Source: Phyto melanocephala (lineage: Eukaryota; Arthropoda; Insecta; Diptera; Rhinophoridae). Taken from it: a stretch of DNA of 64,000 nucleotides. The stretch is from the NCBI GenBank assembly GCA_941918925.1, contig OW799234.1, positions 133,900,895 through 133,964,894 of the forward strand, written 5' to 3'. Below the pieces are notes generated by a model, which made no database searches, was not told the origin of the DNA, and worked only from the letters and a program-made list of their open reading frames with translations. Positions 12,728 to 24,838 of this stretch are shown here, piece by piece (positions within the stretch are counted from its first letter, which is position 1; each line of letters opens with the position of its first letter). Position numbers and translations under genes: made by a program.

Positions 12728-13600
12728 TTTATATTGAGTTTAATGTTTTACTTTTGAGAGAGAGAGAGAGAGATTATTTTGTTCAGAAAGTTTTTTCTTG
12801 AATTGGTTTAATTTTAATTCTTGTTCAGAAGAAACTGAATTGGGATGCCACTTTTTTTCAATATTTACATGAAAATTGAATTTGGTTTTGGAGAATGTTT
12901 GTATGACATGAGCAATAGTGCATACAAAAATAATTTTTTAAAACAGGGTTTTTCTCACTGCGACTCATTTTATTTTCGATTTTTTTTTTATAAATTTCTT
13001 TTGCAAACAAATTGAATTTATGCACTATTAAAAATAATAATTTTAGTTTTCTTCGATCCGACATTTTCTTCACATATATTTTAATGAAATAATTTACGTT
13101 TGTATTTATTTACATAGTTTGCTAGCGGTGCTGCCACTTTGTACAACTGATTATATGGCAGCTTTGTCATTTCGGACAAATTTTCTTAAATGGGTGAATC
13201 GTTCTGCAGAAAACTCTCAGTAAAAAATATTATTCTCCGGAAAAAATTTTGTTTAGAACAAATGGGTGAATTCACTTTTACGAAAAATATTAGGAACAAC
13301 CGTTTGCAACAACATAAATGAGAATTTCTAGATTGTTTAGATTATTAATAAATTTTTAGAGCATCAAAAGCGCTTATTTATGCACAAAAAAATATTATTT
13401 TTCCTATCAAAAAGTTAGAAAAATTCAGGTGAAATTGTAGGTGATTTAAATTCAAAACTTTTCATTGTTTTTTTTTTTTTTTTTGTTAAATTTATTGAAT
13501 GGTTCTTGAGTAAGTTCAAAGCAATATCTCAAAAACTGTAATTAATAAAATAAAATAGCTTAATATGTTTAAAATGTTATTATTACGTTTTTCATAGATG
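12728..13600. other. AT-rich DNA with a GA microsatellite
   Basis: A (GA)n run of about nine units lies at 12757-12774 and poly-T runs occur near 12980 and 13475. Nothing else recognised. Confidence 0.5.
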
Positions 13601-13601
13601 A

Positions 13602-13935
13602 CTAACAAATCTTTGTCATAAGAAAAAACATATTTTGTCCAAAAACCAAGTTTGTTATAAATCCTAAGTTTAAGGTGGCACAAAAGTTTCCATCCAAAGT
13701 TCTTTGACTGTGTTTTGGATTATGTTCATTTGCTATCGACCGCTGCCATAACTGATGACGGATATCGCTATTGTCAGATCTTCTGGTTATAGGTTTCCGT
13801 ATTCCTGACAAATATTCTCTTTGAGAAATTCAAGAGCTTGTGAACAGAAACTCCACAAAAGAAGTCTTTAATGGTTAAATCGGGCGAGAATGCCAATATA
13901 TTAGATGACGAGGAAATTAAACAATGGTTATAGAT
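13602..13935 (-). pseudogene. Decayed mariner-like transposase C-terminal scrap
   Basis: Minus-strand translation gives AFSPDLTIKDFFCG, which corresponds to the SPDLTPLDFFLWG block at the third catalytic aspartate of insect mariners. A worn C-terminal stretch follows, with stops and at least one frame change. The aspartate of the KDFF position survives. N-terminal and central blocks were not found nearby. Too decayed to assign to a subfamily. Confidence 0.5.
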
Positions 13936-14041
13936 TGTGCACGATGCATGCTAATCCATCGTGTAGGAACCACATGCTCCCCAATTCCAGTCTGTCCAGT
14001 TGGGGTAGTATCGATAAGCTTTGCTCTGTAGCGCTTGCCGC

Positions 14042-15346
14042 TTAATGCTATAAACACAAAGATGACAGCAGGCTACAGACTACAATCTGTCAAATATAGA
14101 ATACACATGTTTATATGTAAATGATTATTTTCACGACAGCATGGCTTACAAGGCAACACGACCACCGTTGTAGCTGTGGCCAACAAACAGCTGTCCATTT
14201 GTCAATTGTTCATTATCACACTGCGAAGCAGATCGGTTGATAGCCACAGCTTGGCCGCTGATGATATATTTTCTTCTGGTGTTCATTCGGCTGCCGGAAT
14301 CTAATTTCGGCTAATGGTAGGCATGCAATATGCAACGTGTTTACGAAATATTTACTCTTTAATTTGTGTAAAACTATTAACTGAAACTATTAAGCTGACT
14401 ATAACTTAAAAACTTTGCCAACGATTTTTTATTGTTTTGGTTTGGTAATTGGTAAAAAATAATTTTGTTATCAGCTGTTTACAATGTTGCTGTCGTCTTC
14501 AATATAAATTAGTAGCTGACTACACGGTAACGATTGCAGCCAACTACCGTTGTAGTCGTGTAGCTGCACGCAAAGAAAAAATATGGTTGTGGTAACCATA
14601 ATCGAAGAGCAACATATTAAGATTGAATTGTATGATTATGGTTAAAACATATAATGGTTACCAGTTATCATTATCGTGCTTAATTTAAGTATCCTTTAAT
14701 AATCATATATATGACTACAATTGAAATCGACAATCTTTGCTCTTTTACGGCAAATTATTGTCTTTTGCTGTAACACACACATATTGATTGTACTTACCAA
14801 TTTAATTGCAATTTTTATACAAATATTTTTTTACATTTTCTCGTTTATTTGCAAATTTTCTTTAATTCTTCAAAATTTTGGTTCATTTTTTGACATTTCA
14901 AACTTTTAAAATAATAAAAATTTATTCAGCAAGAACAAGAACATTTGAAATCAAATTATTATTAAACAAAAATCATAGCTTGGTTAATTTGTAGTCATAA
15001 TGTTGTCTCACATATTATTGAATGATTATTTGTGATTTTTAGTGCTTTTGAATAAAATGTTATTTATGTCAAATTATTTTTTTTAAATCATACTATTTTT
15101 AAATGATAACGATTTTGAAATTTTTACGAAAAGTAAACATTAAATGATACAATTCAAACAAATGCTTGATTATCGTGACAAAATATATGATGAAATGAAA
15201 CAAAAATAACTATTACTTGTTTTCCACAACCAAATATTGTTATAGAAACTATAATATGACCATCGTGATCATGTCGTAACCATGGTTTTTCTTTGCGTGT
15301 GTGTAGCCTGCTGTCGTCTATGTGTTTATAGCATAAAGTAGTCGTT
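14042..15346. mobile_element. Unassigned TIR element hosting a nested MITE
   Basis: The left end contains ATGCTATAAACACA, then GACAGCAGGCTACA; the right end carries the same run inverted, with mismatches at two or three positions over about 35 bases. Removing the 733 bp MITE at 14567-15299 leaves about 570 bases with no visible transposase. The outer ends and target duplication could not be fixed exactly. Probably a non-autonomous DNA transposon of unknown superfamily. Confidence 0.55.
14567..15299 (+). mobile_element. 733 bp MITE, CACGCAAAG terminal inverted repeats
   Basis: Termini are CACGCAAAGAAAAA at the left and its exact inverse at the right. Next to the left end is a short palindrome, ATGGTTGTGGTAACCAT. 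It is a near full-length sibling of the copy at 36932-37663, in the opposite orientation, and of partial copies at 10738 and 44478. The sibling's TA target duplication points to a Tc1/mariner-type transposase in trans; here the flanking dinucleotide reads TG on both sides. No coding capacity. Confidence 0.82.
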
Positions 15347-15628
15347 TTTCCCGCCTCATGCTTAAAAAAATTATGCTCGATGGCGCCTCTAGTGTAAAAA
15401 CCACAATATGCAGTAATTTTGAGAGAGTTCAATGGGTTTTTATGTTTTATACGCTAATTTTTGTTTGTCCAAGCTACAATTCTGCTTATTGACTTATCCA
15501 AAGCAATGAAAATGAGACTCTTTGCTCACGATAATGATGACAAGAAGTTGTGTTTATCGTTGTTGAGATTCAGGATGGCTGAAGCGCAGGTTATAAGCGC
15601 TTGATTATCAATAGTTAGCAGCTAGTAT

Positions 15629-15726
15629 ACATGGAGCGCACAACATACCAACTGGGCATAAGTGTATACCTGTCGTGGGTTTGGGCTTTTAGTGCCCCTA
15701 CTTTTCAACCTAACAACCTAACCTAG
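15629..15726 (+). mobile_element. SINE fragment (3' half)
   Basis: The stretch from ATGGAGCGCACAACATACCA through GGGCATAAGTGTATACCTGT to CTTTTAGTGCCCC matches the 3' half of the tRNA-derived SINE at 26193-26443, read on its own strand. The tRNA-like promoter half is absent, a typical 5' truncation. Confidence 0.78.
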
Positions 15727-17221
15727 CAGCCAGTATACTGTCTGAACTTTGTTAGGGAATAAGAATGTTTAAGTATTTCACCAAGTTATTTGTATAGACT
15801 GCCGATTGATGCCCAACTATGTGTGTGTGGTACATTATCTGGTCAATAGTCAGCCACAGCTGCGGCAAAGTGTGTTGTTCTATACTCTTTAGGAGAGCAG
15901 CTAAACGTTGTGGTTATTGCGTAGTTGGTGACGGATGAATGGAAAATCTGCGTTGAAATCTACGCTGCAAACCTTCAAACCTTAAACGCCATTAAAAATG
16001 GAGGCAATTAGTTCAACCCCATAATGAGAAAAAGATATTTTTGTACCAACATGTACTTAGACTTTTAAAAATTATTGTCATACCCACAACATCAAATCAG
16101 AAAGTTTTTATAAATTTTTATCGGTGTTACCTTCACACAGTCGAACATGACCGATTATTATTTCCTTTCTTGTGCCTTTTGTTAGTACTGTCTTGCTATT
16201 TCTACTTTTCTGAGAAAATCATTCAAGAGAAAGAAAAAAAATTAACCGGATAATTTCAACAATAGTTTTCCGCATGCTATTTCACTACACATTCCCAATC
16301 AGAAAAACAATTTAATTCCGATTTGTATTGTACTAAGCATTTCTTACACATATTAAGGAAAGTTAACTCTTAAATGATTGAAGGTCCATAAAAAACTATT
16401 GTTAATTTGCTATTAACTTTTTCGTAACAAAAGCTTTTCTGATTTGCTTTCGTTTTATTGTTAAATATTTAATGATAGACATTTATTACGAACTAGTGGA
16501 CGAAAAGCATTAATTAACTATTAGATAACGCAACGTAACTTTTTAGATTTTCTCTATTTGTTTGATATGGAAACATGACGGGTTTTGTCTGTTAGTGTCT
16601 AAATTAGGACAAGTTGTATAAAGAGTATTTCAAAATGATTTTAAAATATCTTAAAAAGGTTAGAAATTTATAGTTTCTTTCTTGAAACAAATGAAAATAA
16701 TCAAATTAATAATATTTACTTCTCCAATTTAGCAAGCTTGAGCAAGTGCTGGTTTGGCTACAAAATTAGTTTGTACTCATAGTTTCATTACACTTAACCC
16801 AGTGCATACACTCTTTGCAAAATCAAACATTTCCCTAATTGCTTTAAAAAAACTTCAAATACGGCAACCGTCAACACAAATGTCAGCTAGAAAAAAAGAA
16901 TTAAACAATTTTTTTCACAACAACAAACAAACTTTATCAAGATTAATATTAAAAGAAAAACAAATAGAAACAAGTAGGAGTGTTATATTCGGCAGTGTTG
17001 TATCTGAGAATATCCTTCACCACCTTGTACAAAATGAATTCTTATTTTGATCTGTCATTTTTGTCGACATTTTTGATTTTCAATTTTAACAAAGATAATT
17101 GTATTCTACTAAAGAATCTATTTCATTTGATGCGATTATTGATGGAGTTAAGAAAAATATATTAATGTTGATATATTAACATATAACACCTTTTGGAAGG
17201 GCATAGTTTTTTGACGTACTA
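15727..17221. other. AT-rich DNA without recognised features
   Basis: A 98-codon frame at 16754 shows no family motif and no coding signature I recognise. The last 150 bases resemble worn repeat DNA, with the CATTTGATGC core seen near 950. Confidence 0.45.
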
Positions 17222-18138
17222 TCGGGTGTCCCAACTAGAACGCAATTTTTAAATTTGGCGCCATTCGAAGTGTCATTGTTTGATATTTGAACAATTGTTA
17301 TTGTTTGCTAGTAGAAGGTACGAGGTTAGTCAAAATGAAGCGCTACACGAATGAACAACGCATTCTCATTGTGAAATTGTTTTACCAAAATGGTGAAAGT
17401 TTTGCGGCTACAGTTCGCAAATTGCGATCAATTTGGGGTCACGAAAATGCTTCAAAAAGTCAACTGTAAAGAGATTAATGGATAAATTTGCCGAAACTGG
17501 GTCTGTTAGTGATGTAAAGACAACAACGTGCCTTCGACCAGGTCGATCGACCGAAAATGTCTCAGCTGTTACATGATGATGTCGCTCAAACTCCATCCAC
17601 CTCAATTCGACACCGCAAATTGGTTTCTCCAAATCCACTATGCAGCCAGATAACCAGTTTTTTCTTGCCTAGAATTGAAGAAATGAATGTGGAGGGCATG
17701 TGGTTTCAACAAGATGGCGCCACATGTCATACAATTCAATTGCTGCATCAGTCATTTCCCGGTCGTGTTATTTCGCGTTTTGGAGACCAGAATTGGCCGC
17801 CTAGATCGTGTGGTTTAACACCTTTAACTTTTTTTCTTTGGGATTTTTTGAAGTCGATGGTTTACGCGAATAAGCCGACGACGACTCAAGCCTTAAAAGA
17901 GGAAATTGGACGCTGCATTAATGAAATACCGAAGCATTTATGCAAAAAGGTCATTGAAAATTTCATTAAAAGATCGCGTGTGTGCCAGCAAAGCCGCGGC
18001 GGCGATCTGCACGATATATTGTTCCATACATAACCTCATACTATCTACTTTACGATATAATAAAGTTTCACGATTTTTTTTTTAAATATCTGTGTTTTAT
18101 TTAAAATTTAAAAATTGCGTTCTAGTTGGGACACCGGA
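17222..18138 (+). mobile_element. Deleted DD41D (rosa-like) mariner with complete ends
   Basis: The left end TCGGGTGTCCCAACTAGAAC and the inverse of the right end, TCCGGTGTCCCAACTAGAAC, agree at all but one or two positions over about 35 bases. Both are flanked by TA (17220-17221 and 18139-18140), the standard mariner duplication. At 917 bp it is shorter than the usual ~1.3 kb mariner, and the missing part is internal. It is therefore a non-autonomous copy that may still be recognisable to a transposase in trans. Confidence 0.88.
17335..18033 (+). pseudogene. Broken mariner transposase gene (DD41D type)
   Basis: The ATG at 17335 opens MKRYTNEQRILIVKLFYQNG, a mariner N-terminal helix-turn-helix. 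The frame slips at about 17455, giving KRLMDKFAETGSVSDVK, and slips again at about 17570 into a last frame running to 18033. That frame has the second catalytic block MWFQQDGATCHT and the NWPPRSCGLTPLTFFLWDF block. In relatives the latter reads SCDLTPLD; here both aspartates are replaced (Gly and Thr), so the third catalytic residue is lost. The gap between second and third catalytic positions is 37 here, but 41 if a four-residue gap after TCHT is allowed. The first catalytic block was removed by the internal deletion near 17640. Inactive. Confidence 0.85.
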
Positions 18139-18427
18139 TATAACTTTGTTTTTAATATACCGATTCAGACCACATTTATTATCAGACATTCCTTATGTAT
18201 TTTAAATATTTCTACAAAATTTGGTTCCCCTAACTTTTTCTGTCCGTGCTCTATCGTTCTTTCAGCAGACGGACAGATGGACAGATATCACTTAATCGTT
18301 ATAAAATTAAACTAGAACTAAAAAAATACGTACTTTATAGGATCTCGAATGTATATTTCTTTGTGTTTCAAACGGAATGATAAAATAAATTTAACCCCAC
18401 ACCATTTTTTTGGTGGCGGGTATAAAA
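18139..18427 (+). mobile_element. 3' end of a Helentron/DINE-1-like element
   Basis: Contains the right-arm landmarks of the long HINE family: a CTCTATCGTTCTTTCAGCAG phrase, a GACGGACAGATGGACAGA tract, CTTTATAGGATCTCGAATG, AAACGGAATGATAAAAT and the terminal hairpin ending TTTGGTGGCGGGTATAAAA. The mariner at 17222 sits directly at its left side, so the mariner probably inserted into this HINE or removed its head. Confidence 0.72.
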
Positions 18428-18589
18428 TAAGTAACAATCGTGTCTATAAATTATTCGAGGGCTAAAAAATTTTAAGTCTTAATAATATAGGGAAAAGAGG
18501 GGCAGTAGTTTTAATTTGTTCAAATCTTAGAAAGTTTTGCAGCGATTTTGTTTCTTATGTGATTCTTTCGCGAACATTTTTGAATAGAG

Positions 18590-18775
18590 GTGTGCTTAAC
18601 ATGTGGGAGCTTCTAAAAACACACGGACAGACAGAAGGACAGAAGTTCAGACGAACAATCTACAGTACTCATTATCAGCTTTTAGAAAATATATCATTTT
18701 AGAAATTTCAAATGGAATAACAAAGGCCGACTACATGCCTACATGCACTACATGTGAAGGGTATAAGAAACCAAA
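18590..18775 (+). repeat. Worn HINE 3' end
   Basis: A degenerate ACACGGACAGACAGAAGGAC tract, TTTCAAATGGAATAACAAAG and ACATGTGAAGGGTATAAG are the family landmarks in order, much eroded and without a clear hairpin. Confidence 0.5.
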
Positions 18776-20160
18776 AACTTAACAAATTTCGTTGTGTGGA
18801 ACATCATGTTTTTGATACAAGTAGTATTCACGTCATTTTTATTATTTTTACAATTGCGCAATTGATGTCTTGAATACATGAATACATAATGACATGAATA
18901 CAAATGAACCTTAATCAATCATAAGCTGATATAAAAAATACATGTCGTTGTTTTTTTAACTTTCTTGTTGTTCTAAAATAAAAAAAGTTTAATTCAAAAT
19001 TCAATATTTGAATGCTTGAATGTCGCTTTTAATTAAAACTCAAATTTGACACATTTAGGCAAGATCATCAAAGTTTTTTTTTCTTTTTGCACTAACAAAA
19101 CATAAAAGTGGAGTAAAAATTATGTTCCAGATAAACCGATACCAAAATGTCTTTTAAGAGAAAAATTGCGGATTAAGTAGGAAATATTTATTTAACCCTT
19201 TAGTTTTTTATCCACTAATTTCAATACTTAAATTAATATTAAAAATTATTTGTTAAAAACAAACAAACCACGTAACAACGTCAGCTGCCTTTAAAATGCT
19301 CTTAATGTAATTTTGCAAAATGTTCATTTTTCATATAATTTTTATTACACATTAATCCAATTAAATTGAAAACATTAATACGTTGGAAATCTTGCAAATA
19401 ATACTCGTCTCTATGAAAGGGAAGTAAAAAGAGAAAGAGTAAAAAATAAAATCCTTTCAATCATAAATTTACACATGATAGGAAAGTACGAGTACGAGAA
19501 TAATATACTTGTTCACTTATGTCTATGTATGTTCTATGTATCCTGCTCACTTTGGTGACATTGAATATTTTAATAAAGATAATATTGTGAGTCCATCAGC
19601 AGAAACAGAAAGTTCAAGGTTTGTTTCATACGTTTTCGAATATTGGAGGTGTACAAAATGTTCTTTGGTGGAATATTTAAAAGAATTTATGGGAATAAGT
19701 AAATACGCCTTAAACTAATACGTTAAGTAAAAAAAATCGATGTTAATATTTACTATAAGTTATGTTTCACGTAAAGAAAAAAAAAAGTACTCCAGGTTAT
19801 GACCCCAAAGGATAATGAAGGAGTAATGATAACATTTTTGTGTTGCTAGTATTTGCCAAATGTCTTTAAATATGGGGTTATTATTCTAGTTTATGTTTAA
19901 AACACACAATTTAAGACGAAAATCTTTTAATCACAAAACTTTTAAGACTTAAAAAAGTTGCTACTAACGACGAAATTATAGCTACTTGGCCACAATACAC
20001 AGCATAATTTATTTTAATACGCGTTAGTGCAATCAATAGCGAACAATGATTGTGGTTTAATCTTGAATAATCTTTAGATTCACCACGTTATCGCAGTATG
20101 TCACTTAGGAAACTCAAATTGTGCCATCAGCGATCTGGGCGACGTCGGTTGCCCTCTCGG
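18776..20160. other. AT-rich DNA without recognised features
   Basis: No coding or repeat motif with support. A run CACGTAAAGAAAAA at about 19770 faintly resembles the MITE terminus but no partner end was found. Confidence 0.4.
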
Positions 20161-20405
20161 AGCTACCCCCAGAAAACTGAAAACACATTCATTGCCAATC
20201 GAATGGTTCAGTTCCTGCAATCGAAATTTGTATTTGTGATTATAAAATTTCTATTGCAAGAATCAAGATTTATTAGCGCTGACTACATATTTATATTCCG
20301 AAACGAAATTCTGTAGTTATAACCGTCAAATTCTACTATCTCAACTAAACTATGGGATTGGCAACAATTGCGGTACTCACAACCGATACTGTTTTCTCTG
20401 CGTAC
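20160..20405 (+). repeat. Dispersed repeat shared with 56125-56370
   Basis: Both loci read ATTCATTGCCAATCG, then TTTCTATTGCAA, GCGCTGACTACAT or GTGCTGACTGACAT, a CGAAATTCTGTAG phrase and finally GATTGGCAACAATTG with GGTACTCAC. The CCAATCG and CGATTGG blocks near the two ends are mutually inverted. Family and boundaries unknown; no coding motif. Confidence 0.6.
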
Positions 20406-20629
20406 GATTTGACTTTTTGGACTTTTTCTACCCTCAAAGACCGATACTATGCGAACAATCAAGAAATGATCTACACATTTAAGACTAATGCCTCTGTAGT
20501 ATCATTCGCGAAATGATCTACAATATCATGAAAAACTAGACAGCTACTGGAGAGCCAGTCATATTTTACAAAACGAATTCTGTGGACTTTAGACAAAACA
20601 ACTTATTTCGAAATTTATATATATATGTA

Positions 20630-20985
20630 TGTAGGGGAATATCGAAGGGTCCCTTTTTGACCCCCTTGGTTACCCAGAGATTACAAAGTTACCCCGATAT
20701 CCCTATCACATGCGTTTGCTGTAGACTTTTGTGACTTCACATTGCGAACACATTCCCCCATAGCACTCACATTCAACGTGTGTCTGCCAGTGCTACTGAG
20801 TCTATTGCCAGCCATTGCTGGACATTCGCATACCACATGCGGCGCTGCTTCAGCCGTTTCAAGGCACATTCTGCAAACAGAACAACCTCGACCCTGTGCA
20901 GATGATAATTGAAGTTGTCATGCTCTGTGACCAATGCAGTTATCCAGCTCAGGGTCCTCCGATTATATCCGAGTACCCTGGTATG
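20630..20985 (-). pseudogene. LINE 3'-end fragment, same family as 3483-3935
   Basis: The minus strand encodes MCLETAEAAPHVVCECPAM, then RLSSTGRHTLNVSAMGE, colinear with the C-terminal cysteine domain of the LINE near 3540-3660 (CLQTTEKVAYVVCECPVL, GKHTLGVSAMGN). A frameshift separates it from the preceding FNYHLHR stretch. It continues into a 3' UTR ending TTCGATATTCCCCTACA, also found at 54065-54165. Confidence 0.72.
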
Positions 20986-22346
20986 GAAAGTTTAATTTTT
21001 TCAGGAAAATTTAACAACACTCAAAACGATTTAATTTTAGTTGTTTCATTTTGATGAGATACTATTTGATCTTATAACTAGTAGCAAGACGGGAAATAGT
21101 GTAAACAATTTAAAGTATACTTTTTGGGAAAAAGTTCAACTCAAAAAAAAATTACCTTAAATATATTTTTCATTATATTTCGTAAATTATTACAAGTAGA
21201 ATGATGAGATCGATTAGTGTAAACAGAGCATCTTATAGATTCAACTTTAATGATTACGAAATAATTTTTTCTATATCGACTTGAGTTGTGTATTTTAGTT
21301 TATTTTTGTTTAATTTTTAAGCAGGTGCTTGTACTTGTACCACCCTTAACATTGTTATGAAATAACTACAGGACAACAAATACAAAAACGCCAATGTTAC
21401 AAATATTCAAACTGCAGAAAATCTGCTTCTGTTCCGAAGATTAATCATCATTTCTTCACACTGGTCATAGATTTTATTGATTTTTTATTTTTTTGGGTTT
21501 TAAGAAAATAACACCGTTTGACATGATGGCAAATTTTTATTTTTGTTTTTTTCCTTCTTCAAATTCACACACACAACAACTTAGAGGCGTTAGAATTTGA
21601 CTTTTGCTTTTGTTTAAACTGTGGAAGATACTTTATGATTTAATATTGTTTTTGCACTAGAATGTCTTAATATTTGTTTCTCTAATATCATTACGGCTAA
21701 AGTTGAATTATAATAAAACTAAACTTTTATGATTTTGTTACCAGCCCACATAGATTAAGGACGTCGGCATAAGTGGATTATAAGGAACAAAAATTTTATA
21801 AATAGAACAGTGTCAACAAATATTGTGTCATTATGAGTGAAATTGTAAACTTTAGTTGCTGCCCCCAATTGCTAATATGTTTACATTTGTTATTATTAAA
21901 ACTTGCTAGAATCATCTTTGGAGAGTGAATAAATTTAAATAATTTTTTAAAGACTATGTTTAAAATACTTGGGTAAAACAAGCTGTTTCAATAAGGATCG
22001 AAAGGTGGGTATTTGATTGATAAACGATATGCCCCCAAACCAAATTTATTTCTTTTTTTTTTTGTAATAGTTGTGGCAGTCATAAAATAACCAGTTCACA
22101 ATTTCAGTAAAAATTTACCAGGACACCCCCCAAACCCTTAACGAGTAAGCTACCTCCGCGCTTGCTTTTATAAGAATATTTATTAAGTGCATCTGGTTTT
22201 TTTTAGTAAATTAATTGGTAATTACTTTTTATGTTAATAAATTTTTGCTTTTTGTGTAAATAAATAACAAATTTAAAAGACAGAGTAAGATGCTGGATAC
22301 CAGCACAAGTTCATTATTAATTAAAAAATATATAAAAATTGTTTTT
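20986..22346. other. AT-rich DNA without recognised features
   Basis: No motif-bearing open frame or element end was recognised. Confidence 0.45.
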
Positions 22347-24838
22347 ATACCCACCACCAAGTAATTGGTGCGAGGGTATATTTATTTTGTCATTCCGTTT
22401 ATAGCACATTTAAATGTTTATTTAAGGCTGCATAAAATATATAAATTTCTGGTTTCAGTTTAGGATGATCAAGCTATGTCCGCCCGTCTCTCCGTTTCTC
22501 CGTTTCTCTTTAAAGCACACATGAGCTCGACCAGAAAAAGATAGGAAGATGAAACTTTGTCAGAACAATTTATCAAAAGTGTTTAATATTAAAAATAGGT
22601 GGAACTAGAGCTGAAAATGATTGCTTGTAATGTAAGAGAAAATCATAAAAAAGGCGTCGTTCAGACATCGGATAAAATGGGATTGCGTCTAGACGCAATG
22701 ACGTAGAGTAATAAAATTTCACAAGTTTATTTATTGACTATGTTTCACCAAAATGTGTTCAAGTCCGTATATTACAATGGAGTTATAAATCAAAATGTAC
22801 GAAACTTTACCTCGTACAGTGTTTTTTAGTATATTTAAAATTTTAAACGTCATAAAACCGACAAGATTAGATGTATTTCGCAAATATAGCTTCTTGGTCA
22901 ATATTATTGGTGCAGCGCTTTTTCTATAATTCGTATAATTTCTCTACGGATAAAGACTTTGGATGAATAATAGTCTCTGTGTTTGAATATATAAGTAGAA
23001 ATTATTACCAGAAGTTACTCTCACGCGACTACTTTAAGCCCCACTTCTTACATATGGCATAATCTTGTAATAATGTAATTTAAAGGTCATAAAACCGACA
23101 GCAACTAATGAATCATGCTAAAATTTTGCGAATGATTCTTTCTAGTTAATAGCATTGTAACAGTAATACGCCCACATAAACGCTCACATTCCATATAACG
23201 CTTTGCTTTAAGTTCATAAAATTTCTATATGGACAAAGATTTTGCAGCAAATAACTTTGAAATGCCTACTTTATTTCCAACTTTTCACATAATCTATAAT
23301 TAATAATATCTAAATCCTCATAGAAGCAAGAGAACTAGAGGATGTACGAAGAACATTTAATGTTATTATAATATCAGAAAATTAAGTGGACATGCCCACA
23401 TTAACACCCACCTCTAATAATGCGATTTAAAATTAATTGATATAATTTCTATATGGACAAATTTTTTTTTGCTAAGTTTAGTTCATTGGCAGAAATTAAT
23501 TTTACACGCCTACTTTAACGCCCCTTCTCACATAATCTACAACTATTAAAATTGAGAAACACAGTTAAATGTGCGATGCTGAAAATTTGCAAAAGTTGCT
23601 TTCTGGTTAATGTTGTTATATCAGAAAATAAAAATGACACACCAGCCTTATTTATTCAGTTTTTTTGAAATTAATTTAATTCATACAGTCTAATATATAA
23701 AATTCTCGTGTCGTGGTGTTTGTGATTAAGCTCCTCCCAAATAGCTCAACCGATTTTCATGAAATTTTGTGTGCATATCGGGTAGGTCTGAGAATCGGTC
23801 AACATCTATTTTTCATACCCCTCAAAGCAATGCCCCCTCAGGTAGGCCAGACTACTGGACCGATATTCTTGGAATTTTCACATAATACAACTAAGACTCT
23901 CATATTATTAATAGGATACTTTTTTTACCACGCCTACGTTAACGCCCACTTTTTTAATTATTTGCTTACATCGATACAGTTTTTAGTAGCTTTTTTTGCA
24001 AATTGTACACGATTTATACTTAGGCCAGCCAATGCAGAAATAAACGTTTAAGAATCGGTCAACATCTATTTTTCATACTCCTAAATATTTAGGGTGACCC
24101 ACCCCAAGGGACAATTTATGCCTCACCTAAATAACGTAACGACTTCGATGAAATTTTAAACAAAGATAGATGTTCGTACAGTATAACACATAGGGCTTTC
24201 GTTTTTTTTAATGTAAAAAATATTTTTCGTAGAAATAATTTATATGGCAAAACAACGTTTGCCGGGTCAGCTAGTCTCTGTATAAAAAAATATTTTTGTG
24301 GAATAAACGACTGTTTACATATCAATATGTGAGTTTAATTAATTTGCGGAAATTACAATTACAAGCCTAGTTTAAATCCCATGTCTTAGATATGGCACAA
24401 ACTACTATTATTAAAACTAAAAAGCTCATAAACAGAAAAACAAGACTAAAATTTTGTCAGTGTGGTTTTCTGGATAATCTAAACTAAAACAAAGTAATTA
24501 ATATGTAACGGCCACTTTATCGCCCTCTTCATGTATGTTTGTTCAAGTGTCGTACCCATACAAAATTAATGTTATTTTTAACCACATCTAGCTATCGAGT
24601 CGTAGACATCAGTTTTCGTAAAAATACAACATTGCGATGAGAAGGCGGATAGTCTCATTCCTGTTGTAGAAATACTTAAGGTTCCATTTGGAGATTAAAT
24701 ATATAGAATAATTTTATGGCAAACCGAACTTAAAGTTGTAAACAAAACAATAAATTATTTGGTACTAAAGTGCTACACGAACTTTGGGATGGGTATTTAA
24801 AATTCCGCATAGCCGAAGATAGTGCCCTTTCGCGTTTT
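22347..24838 (-). mobile_element. Old, diverged long Helentron/DINE-1-like element
   Basis: Lower-coordinate end: hairpin TATACCCACCACC / GGTGCGAGGGTATA followed by TTTGTCATTCCGTTT. Upper end: TTCCGCATAGCCGAAGATAG, matching the worn head of the family. Between them lie a CCGCCCGTCTCTCCG tract (22480) and at least four strongly diverged tandem units with CGCCTACTTTAACGCCC and CATAAAACCGAC phrases. It is clearly older than the copies at 29742 and 57734. A Helitron sits inside at 23689-24274. Confidence 0.7.
23689..24274 (+). mobile_element. Non-autonomous Helitron (TC...CTAG)
   Basis: Begins TCTAATATATAAAATTCTC and ends GCCGGGTCAGCTAG followed by T. These are the 5' TC and 3' CTRR termini expected of a canonical Helitron, and the same ends recur in many insect genomes. 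Internal phrases (CTCAACCGATTTTCATG, GTGACCCACCCCAAGGG) belong to the same widespread family. At 586 bp it has no Rep/helicase gene and no target duplication. The internal phrase GAATCGGTCAACATCTATTT occurs twice (about 23792 and 24052), suggesting an internal duplication. Confidence 0.8.
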
